Part shown: one piece after another, positions 1 to 8,766 of the stretch
Position numbering within the stretch: position 1 is the stretch's first letter
How the letters are laid out: the number at the start of each line of letters is the position of its first letter
Source of the DNA: an uncultured Acidimicrobiales bacterium
GTDB lineage: Bacteria; Actinomycetota; Acidimicrobiia; Acidimicrobiales; SZUA-35
DNA: 64,000 nucleotides
Assembly (NCBI GenBank): GCA_938021675.1
Contig: CALIFY010000025.1
Location: 62,001-126,000 of the forward strand
Direction: 5' to 3'
The notes under the pieces: model-generated
What the model saw: only the letters and a program-made list of their open reading frames with translations
Databases searched by the model: none
Told to the model about the DNA's origin: nothing
Translations under genes and position numbers: made by a program

Positions 1-224
1 GCAAGGGTCCAGCCGGTCGCCTTGTCCTCGATACGCCGGTCGACTTCCGACCGCGTCGATTCGACGTTGCGGAGCAGTCCGACCGCGAACTCGTCAGGCT
101 CAAGGGTGAGAGACTCCAACAACTCATCTACGGTCCAAGACCGCATCTCTGCCTCGTAGGCCAACTCGATGGCCCGTTCCCGGGCTTCGGATCGGGAACG
201 GTCCTTTGTGGGGTCGCCGGTCAT
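1..224 (-). CDS. nusB: NusB antitermination factor, N-terminal part (cut by window edge)
   Basis: The frame reads leftward from an ATG at 222-224 and runs off the window, giving 74 residues. It starts MTGDPTKDRSRSEAREERA-like and carries the NusB hallmarks RERAIELAYEAE, FAVGLLRNVE and ATGWTL. NusB joins NusE (S10) and boxA RNA to form the rRNA antitermination complex. It lies 19 bases downstream of efp in the same direction, which is the common actinobacterial efp-nusB order, so it is probably co-transcribed with efp. The C-terminal half and the stop codon are outside the window. Confidence 0.88.
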   Translation of the reverse strand, partial: MTGDPTKDRSRSEARERAIELAYEAEMRSWTVDELLESLTLEPDEFAVGLLRNVESTRSEVDRRIEDKATGWTL

Positions 225-243
225 CGTTTGTCCGCCACCCCGC

Positions 244-807
244 CTAGGCGCGCGTCTGATATTCGCTGGAGCGAGTGTCGACCTTCACCCGGTCGCCGAC
301 GTTGACGAACAGCGGGACTTGAATGACCAGACCCGTCTGCAGCGTTGCCGGTTTCCGGGCGCCCGACACCCGATCACCTTGCATTCCGGGCTCGGTCTCG
401 GTGACCTCAAGCTCGACAGAGGCCGGGATATCGGTTCCTATCACCTCATCGCCGAACATAAGGAACGTCAGGCTGGCGCCTTCACTCACGAAGTTTCCCG
501 CACTGCCCATGGTTGCGGCGGGAACGACGGACTGCTCGAACGTTTCGGTATCCATGACGGCGAATCCGTCACCGTCTCGATAGAGGTATTGCTTCTCACG
601 CTTTTCGATGAAGGCTCGTTCAACCTTCTCCCCAGCCCGAAACGTGCGATCGACAACCGCACCGCTGCGCACGTTCTTCAGCGTCGTTCGAACAAACGCC
701 CCACCCTTGCCTGGTTTCACATGCTGAAACTCTTGCACCTGGAACAGGCCATCCGACAGCTCAAGCGTCATGCCATTCTTCAGATCGTTCGTGGTTGTCG
801 ATGCCAT
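244..807 (-). CDS. efp: Elongation factor P
   Basis: This 187-residue protein has the normal EF-P length and three-domain plan: a KOW-like domain at about 1-62, an OB domain at about 65-125 and a second OB domain to the end. EF-P binds between the P and E sites of the ribosome and relieves stalling at polyproline. The tip loop reads KPGKGGAF with Lys34 at the apex. This is the loop type of bacteria that use a tip lysine, not the arginine of the EarP group. No EpmA or EpmB gene is visible nearby. It sits 64 bases after the Xaa-Pro peptidase gene and before nusB. I see no clear Shine-Dalgarno sequence before the ATG. Confidence 0.95.
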   Translation of the reverse strand: MASTTTNDLKNGMTLELSDGLFQVQEFQHVKPGKGGAFVRTTLKNVRSGAVVDRTFRAGEKVERAFIEKREKQYLYRDGDGFAVMDTETFEQSVVPAATMGSAGNFVSEGASLTFLMFGDEVIGTDIPASVELEVTETEPGMQGDRVSGARKPATLQTGLVIQVPLFVNVGDRVKVDTRSSEYQTRA

Positions 808-871
808 GGTGTGCCAATCGAGTTGGTGGGGCGATACCGCCAGCGGGTATCCGAGCCTACCGACCGATCGG

Positions 872-1999
872 TCAGGACCCAGCGACCACTCCAGTGATCA
901 TTCGGTCCTTCGTCGACTGGGTGATCGGCTCGCAGCCGGTGTCGGTGACGATCACCGAATCCTCGATGCGTACGCCGCCGACACCGGGCACGTAGACCCC
1001 GGGTTCGACCGTGACGACGTAACCAGATTGAAGCGTCTCGCTGGTCCGGGCCGACAAGATTGGTTGCTCATGAATCTCAAGCCCAATCCCGTGCCCCGTG
1101 CCGTGAACGAATGCCTCAGCTAACCCATGTTGAGCGAGATGGTCGCGACACACCCGATCGACGGCGGCCGCTTCGACCCCGGACCGGACCGCAGCCACAC
1201 CGGCCTTCTGTGCGTCGATTACTGCATCGAAGAGCGCGGTTTGCTCTTCGGTTGGCGGCCCGATACTGAAGCTCCGGGTCATATCGCTGCCATAGCCATC
1301 GACCGACGCCCCAAAGTCGATAACCAACAGGTCTCCGGAGACGATGCGTCGATCGGTCGGTGTGGCATGAGGACGGGCACTGTTGGGACCTGATGCCACG
1401 ATGGTGGGAAAGCTGCACCCGTCGGCGCCGAGTTCACCCATCGTACGATCTAGCAGCGCGGCCACCTGGCGTTCACTGAGCTGCCGGGACAGCTCTGGCC
1501 TGATGGCGGCCAAGGCGCCATCGGCGATCGCAGCGGCGCGTCTCAGGCAATCCAGCTCGCCGTCGTCCTTTACCCGCCGCAGCGTTTCGATTAGGTCGTC
1601 GGTTGGTACGAGGCGTTCGCCGCCGAGCCAGCGGGCATACGTTCGCTGCTGGGCCCAGGTCACGTTTTCGCTTTCCAAGGCGATTCGGTCGATGCCGGCC
1701 AGCGTTGAAACCAGCGGGGCTTCGACATCGCGGTTGATCTCGACCTTCGCCTCGACGCCCGCGGCCTCGAGCTGGCCGGCCAGTTGGATGCTATAACGCC
1801 CATCGGTGATGACGGTGAGTTCCTGCGGGGTGATCACCACCATGCCACTCGACCCGGTGAATCCGGTGAGCCAACGGATATTGGCGGCCTTCGTCACGAC
1901 GAGGGCGCCGCACGCCGCTTCGTCCATGGCTGCTCGGGCTGCGCAGAGCCTTGCCAGACGATCCATCACCGGCGGAACATGGTCAGACTGCTCGTTCAC
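872..1999 (-). CDS. pepQ: Xaa-Pro aminopeptidase/dipeptidase (M24)
   Basis: This 375-residue M24 metallopeptidase should remove N-terminal residues preceding proline, in the cytoplasm. Residues 1-140 are the creatinase-N domain and about 150-375 the pita-bread catalytic domain. All five dinuclear metal ligands are visible: Asp228 (VIDFG), Asp239 (GSDMTR), His303 (GTGHGIG), Glu332 (VEPGVY) and Glu346 (RIED). The GTG start directly abuts the aroKB stop codon (TGAGTG), indicating translational coupling. In mycobacteria pepQ sits in the same place between aroB and efp. Whether it acts as an aminopeptidase (PepP-like) or a dipeptidase (PepQ-like) cannot be settled from sequence; the symbol follows synteny. 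Confidence 0.9.
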   Translation of the reverse strand: MNEQSDHVPPVMDRLARLCAARAAMDEAACGALVVTKAANIRWLTGFTGSSGMVVITPQELTVITDGRYSIQLAGQLEAAGVEAKVEINRDVEAPLVSTLAGIDRIALESENVTWAQQRTYARWLGGERLVPTDDLIETLRRVKDDGELDCLRRAAAIADGALAAIRPELSRQLSERQVAALLDRTMGELGADGCSFPTIVASGPNSARPHATPTDRRIVSGDLLVIDFGASVDGYGSDMTRSFSIGPPTEEQTALFDAVIDAQKAGVAAVRSGVEAAAVDRVCRDHLAQHGLAEAFVHGTGHGIGLEIHEQPILSARTSETLQSGYVVTVEPGVYVPGVGGVRIEDSVIVTDTGCEPITQSTKDRMITGVVAGS

Positions 2000-3652
2000 T
2001 CACGCCTCGTCGCCGGCCGATGGATCACTGGGAATCTCAACGGATGGAGACGGGTCGGCCAAGGCGGCAAAAGCCTCGACCAACAGTTGTCGGTGTTCGA
2101 TGGCGACCGATTCGACGCCCCGTGGTCCGTCGAGGACAAACGTCACGCCGTCGACCGCCTTTTTGTCCCGCCCGAACAGCTCGATCAGCTCGTCGACATC
2201 GGCTCCTTCTGGCAGTCCTGCATCGAGGCCATACGCCGCCACGACCCGACGGTGCTCATCGACCCGGGCCGCATCGATCCGGCCGAGAAGTCGAGCCAAT
2301 TCAGCTGCGTAGACGAGACCGATCCCTACCGCCTCACCGTGGCGAAGGTCGTATTGACCGGCCGTCTCAAGGGCGTGGGCCAACGTATGCCCGTAGTTGA
2401 GGATGGCTCTTCGGCCACCCTCCCGTTCATCGCCCCCGACCACGTCGGCTTTGATCCGAACCGCGCTGGCCACTCGCTTTACCAAATCGAGCCGATCGAG
2501 CTGACCGCCCCCGAGGAAATGGTATTTGGCCAGTTCACCCATGCCGCTTCGAAACTCACGGGGCGGCAGGCTGTCCAGCGTGTCGATGTCACACAACACC
2601 GCTGCCGGCTGCCAGAAGGAGCCGACGAGATTCTTTCCTTCCGGCAAGTTCACGCCACACTTGCCACCGATAGCTGCATCGATTTGGCCGAGGAGGGTGG
2701 TGGGGACATGGATGACGGGCACGCCGCGGTGGTACACCGAGGCGACAAACCCGGCCAGGTCGGACACCACTCCGCCACCGACGGACACGATTGCATCACG
2801 TCGAGTCAATCCCCATCGGGCCAATTCTGAGGTCAGATCGGCCACGACGTCGAGGCGCTTTGCCGCCTCTCCGTCCTCCACAATGAACGTCTTTTGCTCC
2901 CGTCCAGTATCGACCGCAACCCCGACCGGTTCCTGGGTGATGACGGCGACCCGGCCGGCCTCGGACGGGATGACCTGGGACAGCGCGGTGAGCACCCCCC
3001 GGCCGATATGGACCGGGTACGAACGACCATCGCCCAGTTCAACTCGTTCGCTCATCATTCGAGTCACGGCTGAACCGGGCGACGTGTGAAGGGCTTCCTC
3101 GACCTGTTCAGCCACCTGCTCCTCGGTGAGCCCGGCGGTGATGACGATGGCGTCGGCGGCCGACGAGTAGTGGCCGAGCCGTTCGGAACGCAGCGACGCC
3201 AATCGATCGCCAACCGACCCGGAGCCGTTGGCCAGCAGCGGCCGGTCTTCGGCTGGTCCGAGCCGGTCGAGGAGAACGTCGTCGGTAGCGTCGAGCCATA
3301 CGGTGACAGCCCGGCGCCGAAGTAACAGACGATTGGCCGGCCGGACGACGAGACCGCCACCACCGTCGATGATCGCGGTCGGCTCGGTTGTCAGCACCCA
3401 TTCCAACGCATCGGTCTCGAGTTCCCGGAAACGCTCCTCGCCATCGGTTTGGAAGACCTCAGCGATACTCATTCCGGCTCTGGATTCGATGAGTGGGTCG
3501 AGTTGGAACACCTGGCGACCGAGGCGGGCGCCGAGGTGATGAGCCGTTGCTGATTTGCCGCTGCCGGGAAGCCCGACCAACACGATCGGAGGCTGCTCTT
3601 GGGTCACCGAACTAGCCTCCGCCGCCATCGCAGGTGTCTCTTCCACATCCAC
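2000..3652 (-). CDS. aroKB: Fused shikimate kinase / 3-dehydroquinate synthase
   Basis: One 550-residue chain covers two shikimate-pathway steps. Residues about 22-190 are shikimate kinase, with Walker A GLPGSGKS at 27-34, the shikimate-side Asp52 (LDPLIE) and a GGGG turn at 97-100. From about 199 the sequence is 3-dehydroquinate synthase, with the NAD-binding GGGVVSDLAGF segment and metal-site segments GMGELAKYHF, NYGHTLAHALE and RHGEAVGIG. Most bacteria encode these as two adjacent genes. An internal Met-Met at 199-200 marks where a separate aroB would start. A TANNNT box (TAGGTT) lies 9 bases before the ATG. The frame is continuous, with no sign of a frameshift. Confidence 0.95.
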   Translation of the reverse strand: MDVEETPAMAAEASSVTQEQPPIVLVGLPGSGKSATAHHLGARLGRQVFQLDPLIESRAGMSIAEVFQTDGEERFRELETDALEWVLTTEPTAIIDGGGGLVVRPANRLLLRRRAVTVWLDATDDVLLDRLGPAEDRPLLANGSGSVGDRLASLRSERLGHYSSAADAIVITAGLTEEQVAEQVEEALHTSPGSAVTRMMSERVELGDGRSYPVHIGRGVLTALSQVIPSEAGRVAVITQEPVGVAVDTGREQKTFIVEDGEAAKRLDVVADLTSELARWGLTRRDAIVSVGGGVVSDLAGFVASVYHRGVPVIHVPTTLLGQIDAAIGGKCGVNLPEGKNLVGSFWQPAAVLCDIDTLDSLPPREFRSGMGELAKYHFLGGGQLDRLDLVKRVASAVRIKADVVGGDEREGGRRAILNYGHTLAHALETAGQYDLRHGEAVGIGLVYAAELARLLGRIDAARVDEHRRVVAAYGLDAGLPEGADVDELIELFGRDKKAVDGVTFVLDGPRGVESVAIEHRQLLVEAFAALADPSPSVEIPSDPSAGDEA

Positions 3653-3806
3653 ATCGACAGACTAACCTAAGTGACCTACGAGACGGGCGGTCCAGCCGTG
3701 GACCGGCCGGGTGTTGATTTCGACCGATCGCTGACCCGCTCGCTCTGGCAAGGCCGCGTTACTCGGCGGTTGCGGCCGTTGAGCGGCCCATTCGGTCGGG
3801 TGGTCG

Positions 3807-4595
3807 TTACCCGAGGCTTGTGCCGGTGAGTCCAGCCGATGCCACGACGGTGGCCATCGTCGCAGCAGCAAGAGCCGGCCCAAACGGTATTTCGGCGCCG
3901 GACCGACGACGAATGGCATTGACAGCAAGACCGGTGAGACCACCGCCGAGCAGGGCCAAGACGATAGTGATCAACACCAGCCGGGTCGCCTCGACGAGGC
4001 TCGGTTGTAGCCAGCCGACGAAGAGTCCAAGGGTCAGAGATAGTTTCACGTCACCGAATCCCATGCCCCGGGCGTAGGCCAAATGGGCCCCACCGATAAA
4101 CCCGGTGAATACCACGGCACCGAGTATCGCTGAACCTATCCCTTCGAAATAGCCGCGCTGACCCGAAACCACCAAGACGATCAGAAGCCCGAAAAAGAAC
4201 GAGGGCCAAACGATGACGTTGGGGAGCAGATGAGTCTCGATATCGATCGCCGACAACACCACGAGCACTGCGCCCAGGGCCAAATAGCTTGCCAGTACCG
4301 GTCCGGCGTCGAAACGAAGCCCGAGCATGGCCCACACCAACGCGACCGACACATCGACCGCCGGGTACCGACGACCTTTGTGGTTTCGACAAGATGGACA
4401 GTGGTCCCACCATGAGCGAACCGGTATGAGGCTCACCGGGCCGAGAGCGGTCTGGCACGTGGTGCAGCGGTGTTCGGGGCGCGGTGGCAGCCGCTCTACG
4501 GCTCGGTCGACGGCAATTCCGAGCCACGGACCGACGACGAGGCCGGCCCCAGCCAACAAGACGGCGATTGCTACAGAAGAATCAACGGTAAACAT
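3807..4595 (-). CDS. Prepilin peptidase (A24 family, PilD-like)
   Basis: A polytopic membrane aspartic protease that should cleave type IV pilin-like leader peptides and may N-methylate the new terminus. I start at the ATG at 4595 (MFTVDSS), giving 262 residues; an upstream extension to 4691 is low-complexity and overlaps the next gene. The cytoplasmic zinc loop has Cys44-x2-Cys47 and Cys66-x2-Cys69. The catalytic aspartates are Asp118 (AIDIETHLLPN) and Asp182 in GMGFGDVK, the family GxGD motif. No pilin, assembly ATPase or PilC gene is in the window, so its substrates lie elsewhere. A prepilin peptidase between aroE and aroK is also found in mycobacteria (Rv2551c region). Confidence 0.9.
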   Translation of the reverse strand: MFTVDSSVAIAVLLAGAGLVVGPWLGIAVDRAVERLPPRPEHRCTTCQTALGPVSLIPVRSWWDHCPSCRNHKGRRYPAVDVSVALVWAMLGLRFDAGPVLASYLALGAVLVVLSAIDIETHLLPNVIVWPSFFFGLLIVLVVSGQRGYFEGIGSAILGAVVFTGFIGGAHLAYARGMGFGDVKLSLTLGLFVGWLQPSLVEATRLVLITIVLALLGGGLTGLAVNAIRRRSGAEIPFGPALAAATMATVVASAGLTGTSLG

Positions 4596-4680
4596 GGTCG
4601 ATGATCTGAGTTGGGGCGGTCCTCGACCTCGGAGAGTCGAAGGGCCGCTCCCGCAGCCTGGACAAGCCCGACCAGAACCC

Positions 4681-6525
4681 TCAGTCGTCACTCCTCAGGT
4701 AGCGGGAGAGTAACCCGCCGCTGCGTCCGTCGACCGAACCGCTGTCGGCGTCGTCGGCCTCTTCCGGCATTGGCGGCATCGGCGGACGATCGCCTGGTAT
4801 TTCGTGATCGTAGGGCTGAGCCCCAGCCGGCGGCGGTGGCGGCATCGGCCGGGAACCATCACGGGCGGGAAGCAGCGAGCCAAGTGCGGGCGGGGCGTAT
4901 TCGGTGTGGCCTTCGCCGGCGAACGACTCGGACGAAAACGGGTCGGTAGACGAACCGCTGTGCGGCTCGCCGGCATCGGACCATGGGGTGCCGGTATCGG
5001 TTGGTTCAAAGTCTGCGGTGGTCACCGCCCGCTCGAACACGTCCGACTGTTCGAATGCTGCCATATCGTCGTCGATCTCGGCGGGTGGGTCGACCCGATC
5101 TCGCCCGATACCGTCGTGTCGCGAGGGCGGCTCTCCCAAGTCGGGAGACCCGAACCCATCACCGGCGAGCGGCACCGCAGGGTCAAGCCCGATGAGCGAC
5201 TCGGCCGACGCGAACGGCACCTCGGGGTCACGCCCTATCAACGACTCGGCTGACGCAAAGGGCCCAACAGCATCACGCCCAATCAACGACTCGACCGACG
5301 CGAACGGCGCACCAGGATCACGGCCATCAAACGGTTCGGCTTCGGCCGGTTCGATACCTGACGACGGTTCATCCGAATCTACGATGCGAGACCGATCACC
5401 GGGAACCGGCGTCGAAGGGTCACGCCAATCGAACGGCTCGTCACCATCGGAAGGCTCACCCAGATCTGATTCAACCGGCTCGTTCGGCACAGGTGGCACC
5501 GCAGGATCAAGCCCAACCAACGACTCGTCCGGCACAGGTGGCACCGCAGGGTCACGGCCAACCAACGACTCGTCCGACGCAAACGGCACCGCAGGATCAG
5601 GCCCAACCAACGACTCGTCGGGGGCACGCCTCTCAAAAGGTCGTGCCGAACTCTCAGCGATCTGTACCTCTTCGGTCGGCTCGGGGTTGGCAGCGGAGCC
5701 TTGAAGGGCCGGAGCAACCCCGTTCTCAACGACGGTGTCGGAACTGCTGTCAGCAGGATCGGGGGCATCCCGCGTCACAAACTTGTCGCCATCTGCGGCG
5801 TCGTCGTTGTAACGAGAAGCCGATTCGGCGACGTCTTCATCGGGCGGCGGATAAGTCGCCGCTCCAGAGGTTCTCGGTCGTGGCGGATCGCTGTGCGGCT
5901 CTGCCGTTGCCGGTGCATGACTCGGAACTAGTGAATCAACCGTTGAATCAGCCGGTACATCATTTGGGGACAGCGGTTCACCGACGTTGATCAGTTGCCG
6001 TTCGGCCAGTTCCTTTATACGACGGCTGCCCTCAACTTCGCCCAAGGCCAAATGATCGCAGACGGTCGATGCCGGACAGCCGGCGGCGATGACGACCAAG
6101 GTCGCCCAATCCGCTCTGGTGATTGTCACTTCGTCGGCAGGGAGCTCGGATACCGGGGCAACGTGATGGGCCAAGCTCGGCACGACGGCCTCGATCTCTC
6201 GCCAATCGGCAAGCCTGCGGTCGGCACCGGTCAACACCTGGTCAACATCCTCAACGTCGGTACCATCGGCCGGCGGGTCCACCTCGCCGTTTACAAAGCT
6301 GAACGTCCCGCTGGAGAAGCGGAGGAGCTCAAACATGATGTCTTCAAGCCCCGGCTCTTCGTCGACCGGCGAACTGACGGTCCCGTCGACAAGTCCCCCG
6401 TTTCTGAACGTAAGCGACCCTGTTCCTCGGTCGCCGGCGATTTCCAGCTGGCCAGATTTGGACGTGCCGGAGAGTAGTCCGAGCACCTCGTCGAGCGAGA
6501 AGTTCTCAAGTGACCCCTGGAGCAT
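4681..6525 (-). CDS. DUF4388 (PATAN) protein with 15-residue repeats
   Basis: The N-terminal 90 residues (MLQGSLENFSLDEVLGLLS ... GQLEIAG) form a DUF4388/PATAN domain, a family often tied to two-component or gliding/motility regulation. Residues about 120-190 look like a short winged-helix-like segment (ITRADWATLVVIAAGC ... LAERQLINVG). The remaining ~400 residues are acidic, proline-rich and disordered-looking, with tandem 15-residue repeats of the type ESLVGxDPAVPxAS. The start at 6525 is chosen because AAGGA lies 5 bases upstream (6531-6535) and the domain begins there; the longer frame to 6753 would overlap aroE. Function unknown. It lies next to the prepilin peptidase gene, so a role in pilus or surface control is possible but unproven. 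Confidence 0.82.
   Translation of the reverse strand: MLQGSLENFSLDEVLGLLSGTSKSGQLEIAGDRGTGSLTFRNGGLVDGTVSSPVDEEPGLEDIMFELLRFSSGTFSFVNGEVDPPADGTDVEDVDQVLTGADRRLADWREIEAVVPSLAHHVAPVSELPADEVTITRADWATLVVIAAGCPASTVCDHLALGEVEGSRRIKELAERQLINVGEPLSPNDVPADSTVDSLVPSHAPATAEPHSDPPRPRTSGAATYPPPDEDVAESASRYNDDAADGDKFVTRDAPDPADSSSDTVVENGVAPALQGSAANPEPTEEVQIAESSARPFERRAPDESLVGPDPAVPFASDESLVGRDPAVPPVPDESLVGLDPAVPPVPNEPVESDLGEPSDGDEPFDWRDPSTPVPGDRSRIVDSDEPSSGIEPAEAEPFDGRDPGAPFASVESLIGRDAVGPFASAESLIGRDPEVPFASAESLIGLDPAVPLAGDGFGSPDLGEPPSRHDGIGRDRVDPPAEIDDDMAAFEQSDVFERAVTTADFEPTDTGTPWSDAGEPHSGSSTDPFSSESFAGEGHTEYAPPALGSLLPARDGSRPMPPPPPAGAQPYDHEIPGDRPPMPPMPEEADDADSGSVDGRSGGLLSRYLRSDD
5160..5619 (-). repeat. Two clusters of 45-bp coding tandem repeats in the DUF4388 gene
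   Basis: 45-base units lie at 5160-5339 (about four) and 5485-5619 (three), each coding for a 15-residue block related to ESLIGRDPxVPFAS. The units of the second cluster begin at 5485, 5530 and 5575 and are nearly identical in DNA. This suggests recent slippage or unequal exchange, and copy number may vary among strains. The spacing is a multiple of three and the frame stays open, so this is a protein repeat and not a CRISPR array. Confidence 0.85.
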
Positions 6526-6530
6526 TTTTG

Positions 6531-6535
6531 TCCTT
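6531..6535 (-). promoter_or_regulatory. Shine-Dalgarno site deciding the DUF4388 start
   Basis: AAGGA on the minus strand lies 5 bases before the ATG at 6525 and favours that start over the longer open frame to 6753. Confidence 0.65.
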
Positions 6536-6674
6536 CCTACACGGTGACAGCCCGGTGGGGCGGTCGGCAGCCCGCGCCTGCCTCTTGACCGAATAGTCGG
6601 CCGCCGAGCCGTCGACTTGAGCAGTCGAGCGCTCTGTCCTTCAACCGGGATGAAATCGACCGGCGCAGGCCCGG

Positions 6675-7526
6675 TCAGCCAGGTGAGCCGGGGGTGTGCT
6701 CGGCGTCGACCACCTGCTGCATGGCCGCTATCGGTGCCGAACGTCCGGTCCACCGTTCGAAGGCCAAGGCGGCTTGATGAACCAGCATGCCAACACCATT
6801 GGCCACCGCCGCACCCCGGTCGGCGGCGGCGATCAGCAACGGGGTCATCCGGGGTTCATAGACGATATCGATGACCGACTGTCGGCCATGAAGGGCCTCG
6901 ACCGGCACGGGAATTCCCATCGGGTCCGGTCCGCCACCCATACCGACCGACGTTGCGTTGACGATGACATCAGCGGCCGAGATCGCCGCCAGATCGTCAG
7001 GTGCAGCAATGTCGGCGTCGGGCGCCAGCTCGAGCAGCTGCACCGCCGCCTGTTGAGTTCGGTTGACGATGGTAAGCGACGCCGGTCTAGACCGGCTGAC
7101 CGCCTCAACGATGGCCCGGGCCGCACCGCCGGCGCCGACGACGACGACCCGCGCATCAGCCAACGTCGACCCAAACGCAGACTCGTATGCCGAGACAAAC
7201 CCGTCACCGTCGGTCGAGTCTGCGATGATCCGGCCATCTTTGCGATACAGGCAGTTACTCACCCCGAGGGTCCGAACAACCTCGGTCTGTTCATCAGCTG
7301 CCGCCGCCGCTGCCGCTTTGTGGGGCATCGTCACAGACAGCCCATCGAGTCCTAACAGTCGCATCGCGTCGATAGCGTCAGAACCCCCGCCAGCGGCCAC
7401 CGGGAGGGCGACGAATACCCAGTCCAGCTCTAGAGCGGCAAAACCGGCGTTGTGAATAGCGGGAGACAACGAATGCCGTACCGGGTCGCCAATAAGTGCT
7501 GCCAGCCTGGTTGCACCGGTGATCAT
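6675..7526 (-). CDS. aroE: Shikimate dehydrogenase
   Basis: A 283-residue NADPH-dependent shikimate dehydrogenase that reduces 3-dehydroshikimate. The substrate motif SLSPAIHN is near residue 20. The catalytic lysine lies in MPHKAAA and the catalytic aspartate in STDGDGF. The dinucleotide loop is GAGGAARA. An AGGAG ribosome site (7532-7536) sits 5 bases before the ATG. It is downstream of mltG and upstream of the DUF4388 gene, the order seen in mycobacteria. Together with aroKB the window supplies three shikimate-pathway activities. Confidence 0.95.
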   Translation of the reverse strand: MITGATRLAALIGDPVRHSLSPAIHNAGFAALELDWVFVALPVAAGGGSDAIDAMRLLGLDGLSVTMPHKAAAAAAADEQTEVVRTLGVSNCLYRKDGRIIADSTDGDGFVSAYESAFGSTLADARVVVVGAGGAARAIVEAVSRSRPASLTIVNRTQQAAVQLLELAPDADIAAPDDLAAISAADVIVNATSVGMGGGPDPMGIPVPVEALHGRQSVIDIVYEPRMTPLLIAAADRGAAVANGVGMLVHQAALAFERWTGRSAPIAAMQQVVDAEHTPGSPG

Positions 7527-7531
7527 CGACG

Positions 7532-7536
7532 CTCCT
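7532..7536 (-). promoter_or_regulatory. Shine-Dalgarno site of aroE
   Basis: AGGAG on the minus strand ends 5 bases before the aroE ATG. It contrasts with the many units here that have no Shine-Dalgarno sequence, and it fits an internal operon gene. Confidence 0.7.
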
Positions 7537-7550
7537 GTATAGCCAGACCG

Positions 7551-8729
7551 CTAGCCGTCGAGGAACCCGCTCTCGTCTGCCTGTTGTTTGTTGATGTTGT
7601 GCTCTTCAAGGGTCTCGGCAAAGGCGTGGTTGCCTTCCTCGTCGATTCGAACGTAGTACTTCCATGGTCCCTCAACCGGATTCATGGCCGCTTCGAGCGA
7701 CAAGCGGCCTGGAGCCGCAATCGGTGTCGGGGGAAGGCCGAGGCTTTCGGAGTGCCGAGTGTTGAACGGCCCGGGGGTGTCGAGCTGCTCCTGAGTGGGT
7801 GGTATCCCTCGCTCACCGGCGGCGTAGATCAGGGTGGCATCGATGTCGAGCCGCTCGCCGTCGCGGAGGCGGTTGTGAATGACCCGGGCGATCTTGGGGC
7901 GATCTTGGTCTGTTTTGGCCTCTGCTTCGACAAGCGATGCGATGATGATGACCTCGTAGGCCGACAGGTTGTGGACCCGCTCCGCCGTCCCGTATCCGAG
8001 TTCGCCGGTCACATCGGCGAACTCGTCGCTCATGATTTGGATGACTTCGGTCGGCTCGATGCCTTCCTCGAAACCGTAGGTATTCGGAAACAGGAGACCT
8101 TCCCAGCTGTCGTTGTCCGCCGGTCTATACCGGGGCTCCAATTGGTTTAGGTCCAAGACTTCTTGAAGTTGGGCTGCAGTGATTCCAGGAATCTGCTCGG
8201 AGACTTCCTCGGTGATTTCGGAGATCCACAATCCTTCTCGGATGAGGAACTCGCCGTACTCGATCTGCCTCGGCCCCTCGGTAAGGCGAGCGATTGCTTC
8301 ATCGGCCGACATGTTTGCCTGCATCGTGTACTCGCCAGCCTGGAAGTTGCCCTCCTCCTTCCATTCGACGTAATACCGGAAGAACGTGCTGTTTGGGATT
8401 ACCTCATTCGATTCGAGAATGCTGGCAATCTGACCGGTAGTGGAACCGGCGGGGACAAGTATCTCTATGGCCTCACCGGGCTCACCCTCGGGGTCGAGCT
8501 GACCGGCAAACCACGATCGGCCCGTACTGTAGATAACGACCCCGATCACGGTCAGGATCACGATGGCGAGCACCGCTCTCACTATTCGCATCCAGGCGGG
8601 GCGAGCGCTAACGAATTCGGACTCGTCGTCCCAATCGAGAAACTCATCCTCGGCCAACGTACCGGTACCATCTACCTGGCCCGACGGGTCGAGTTCACGC
8701 TGACCGGACTGCTGGTCGATGATCCTCAC
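7551..8729 (-). CDS. mltG: Endolytic murein transglycosylase MltG (YceG)
   Basis: A membrane-anchored lytic transglycosylase thought to cut nascent glycan strands and end their polymerisation. After an acidic cytoplasmic tail, one membrane segment (VLAIVILTVIGVVIYS) precedes a LysM-like region and the YceG domain. The catalytic glutamate is in IASLVEAEAK, followed by the family block RVIHNRL and the NTRHSESLGLPPTPIAAPG stretch. The start is uncertain: I use the GTG at 8729, because the only ATG in frame (8861) would overlap ruvX by 95 bases. With 8729 there is a 37-base gap to ruvX. The ruvX-mltG-aroE order is conserved in actinobacteria. Confidence 0.9.
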   Translation of the reverse strand: MRIIDQQSGQRELDPSGQVDGTGTLAEDEFLDWDDESEFVSARPAWMRIVRAVLAIVILTVIGVVIYSTGRSWFAGQLDPEGEPGEAIEILVPAGSTTGQIASILESNEVIPNSTFFRYYVEWKEEGNFQAGEYTMQANMSADEAIARLTEGPRQIEYGEFLIREGLWISEITEEVSEQIPGITAAQLQEVLDLNQLEPRYRPADNDSWEGLLFPNTYGFEEGIEPTEVIQIMSDEFADVTGELGYGTAERVHNLSAYEVIIIASLVEAEAKTDQDRPKIARVIHNRLRDGERLDIDATLIYAAGERGIPPTQEQLDTPGPFNTRHSESLGLPPTPIAAPGRLSLEAAMNPVEGPWKYYVRIDEEGNHAFAETLEEHNINKQQADESGFLDG

Positions 8730-8766
8730 CCGGACAATGCTAGGGCGTCGGGGACCGAGTTCGGTG

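Noticed and set aside
1784-2830. 348-residue plus-strand open frame
   Set aside because: Antisense of the AroB part of aroKB, which is unmistakable.
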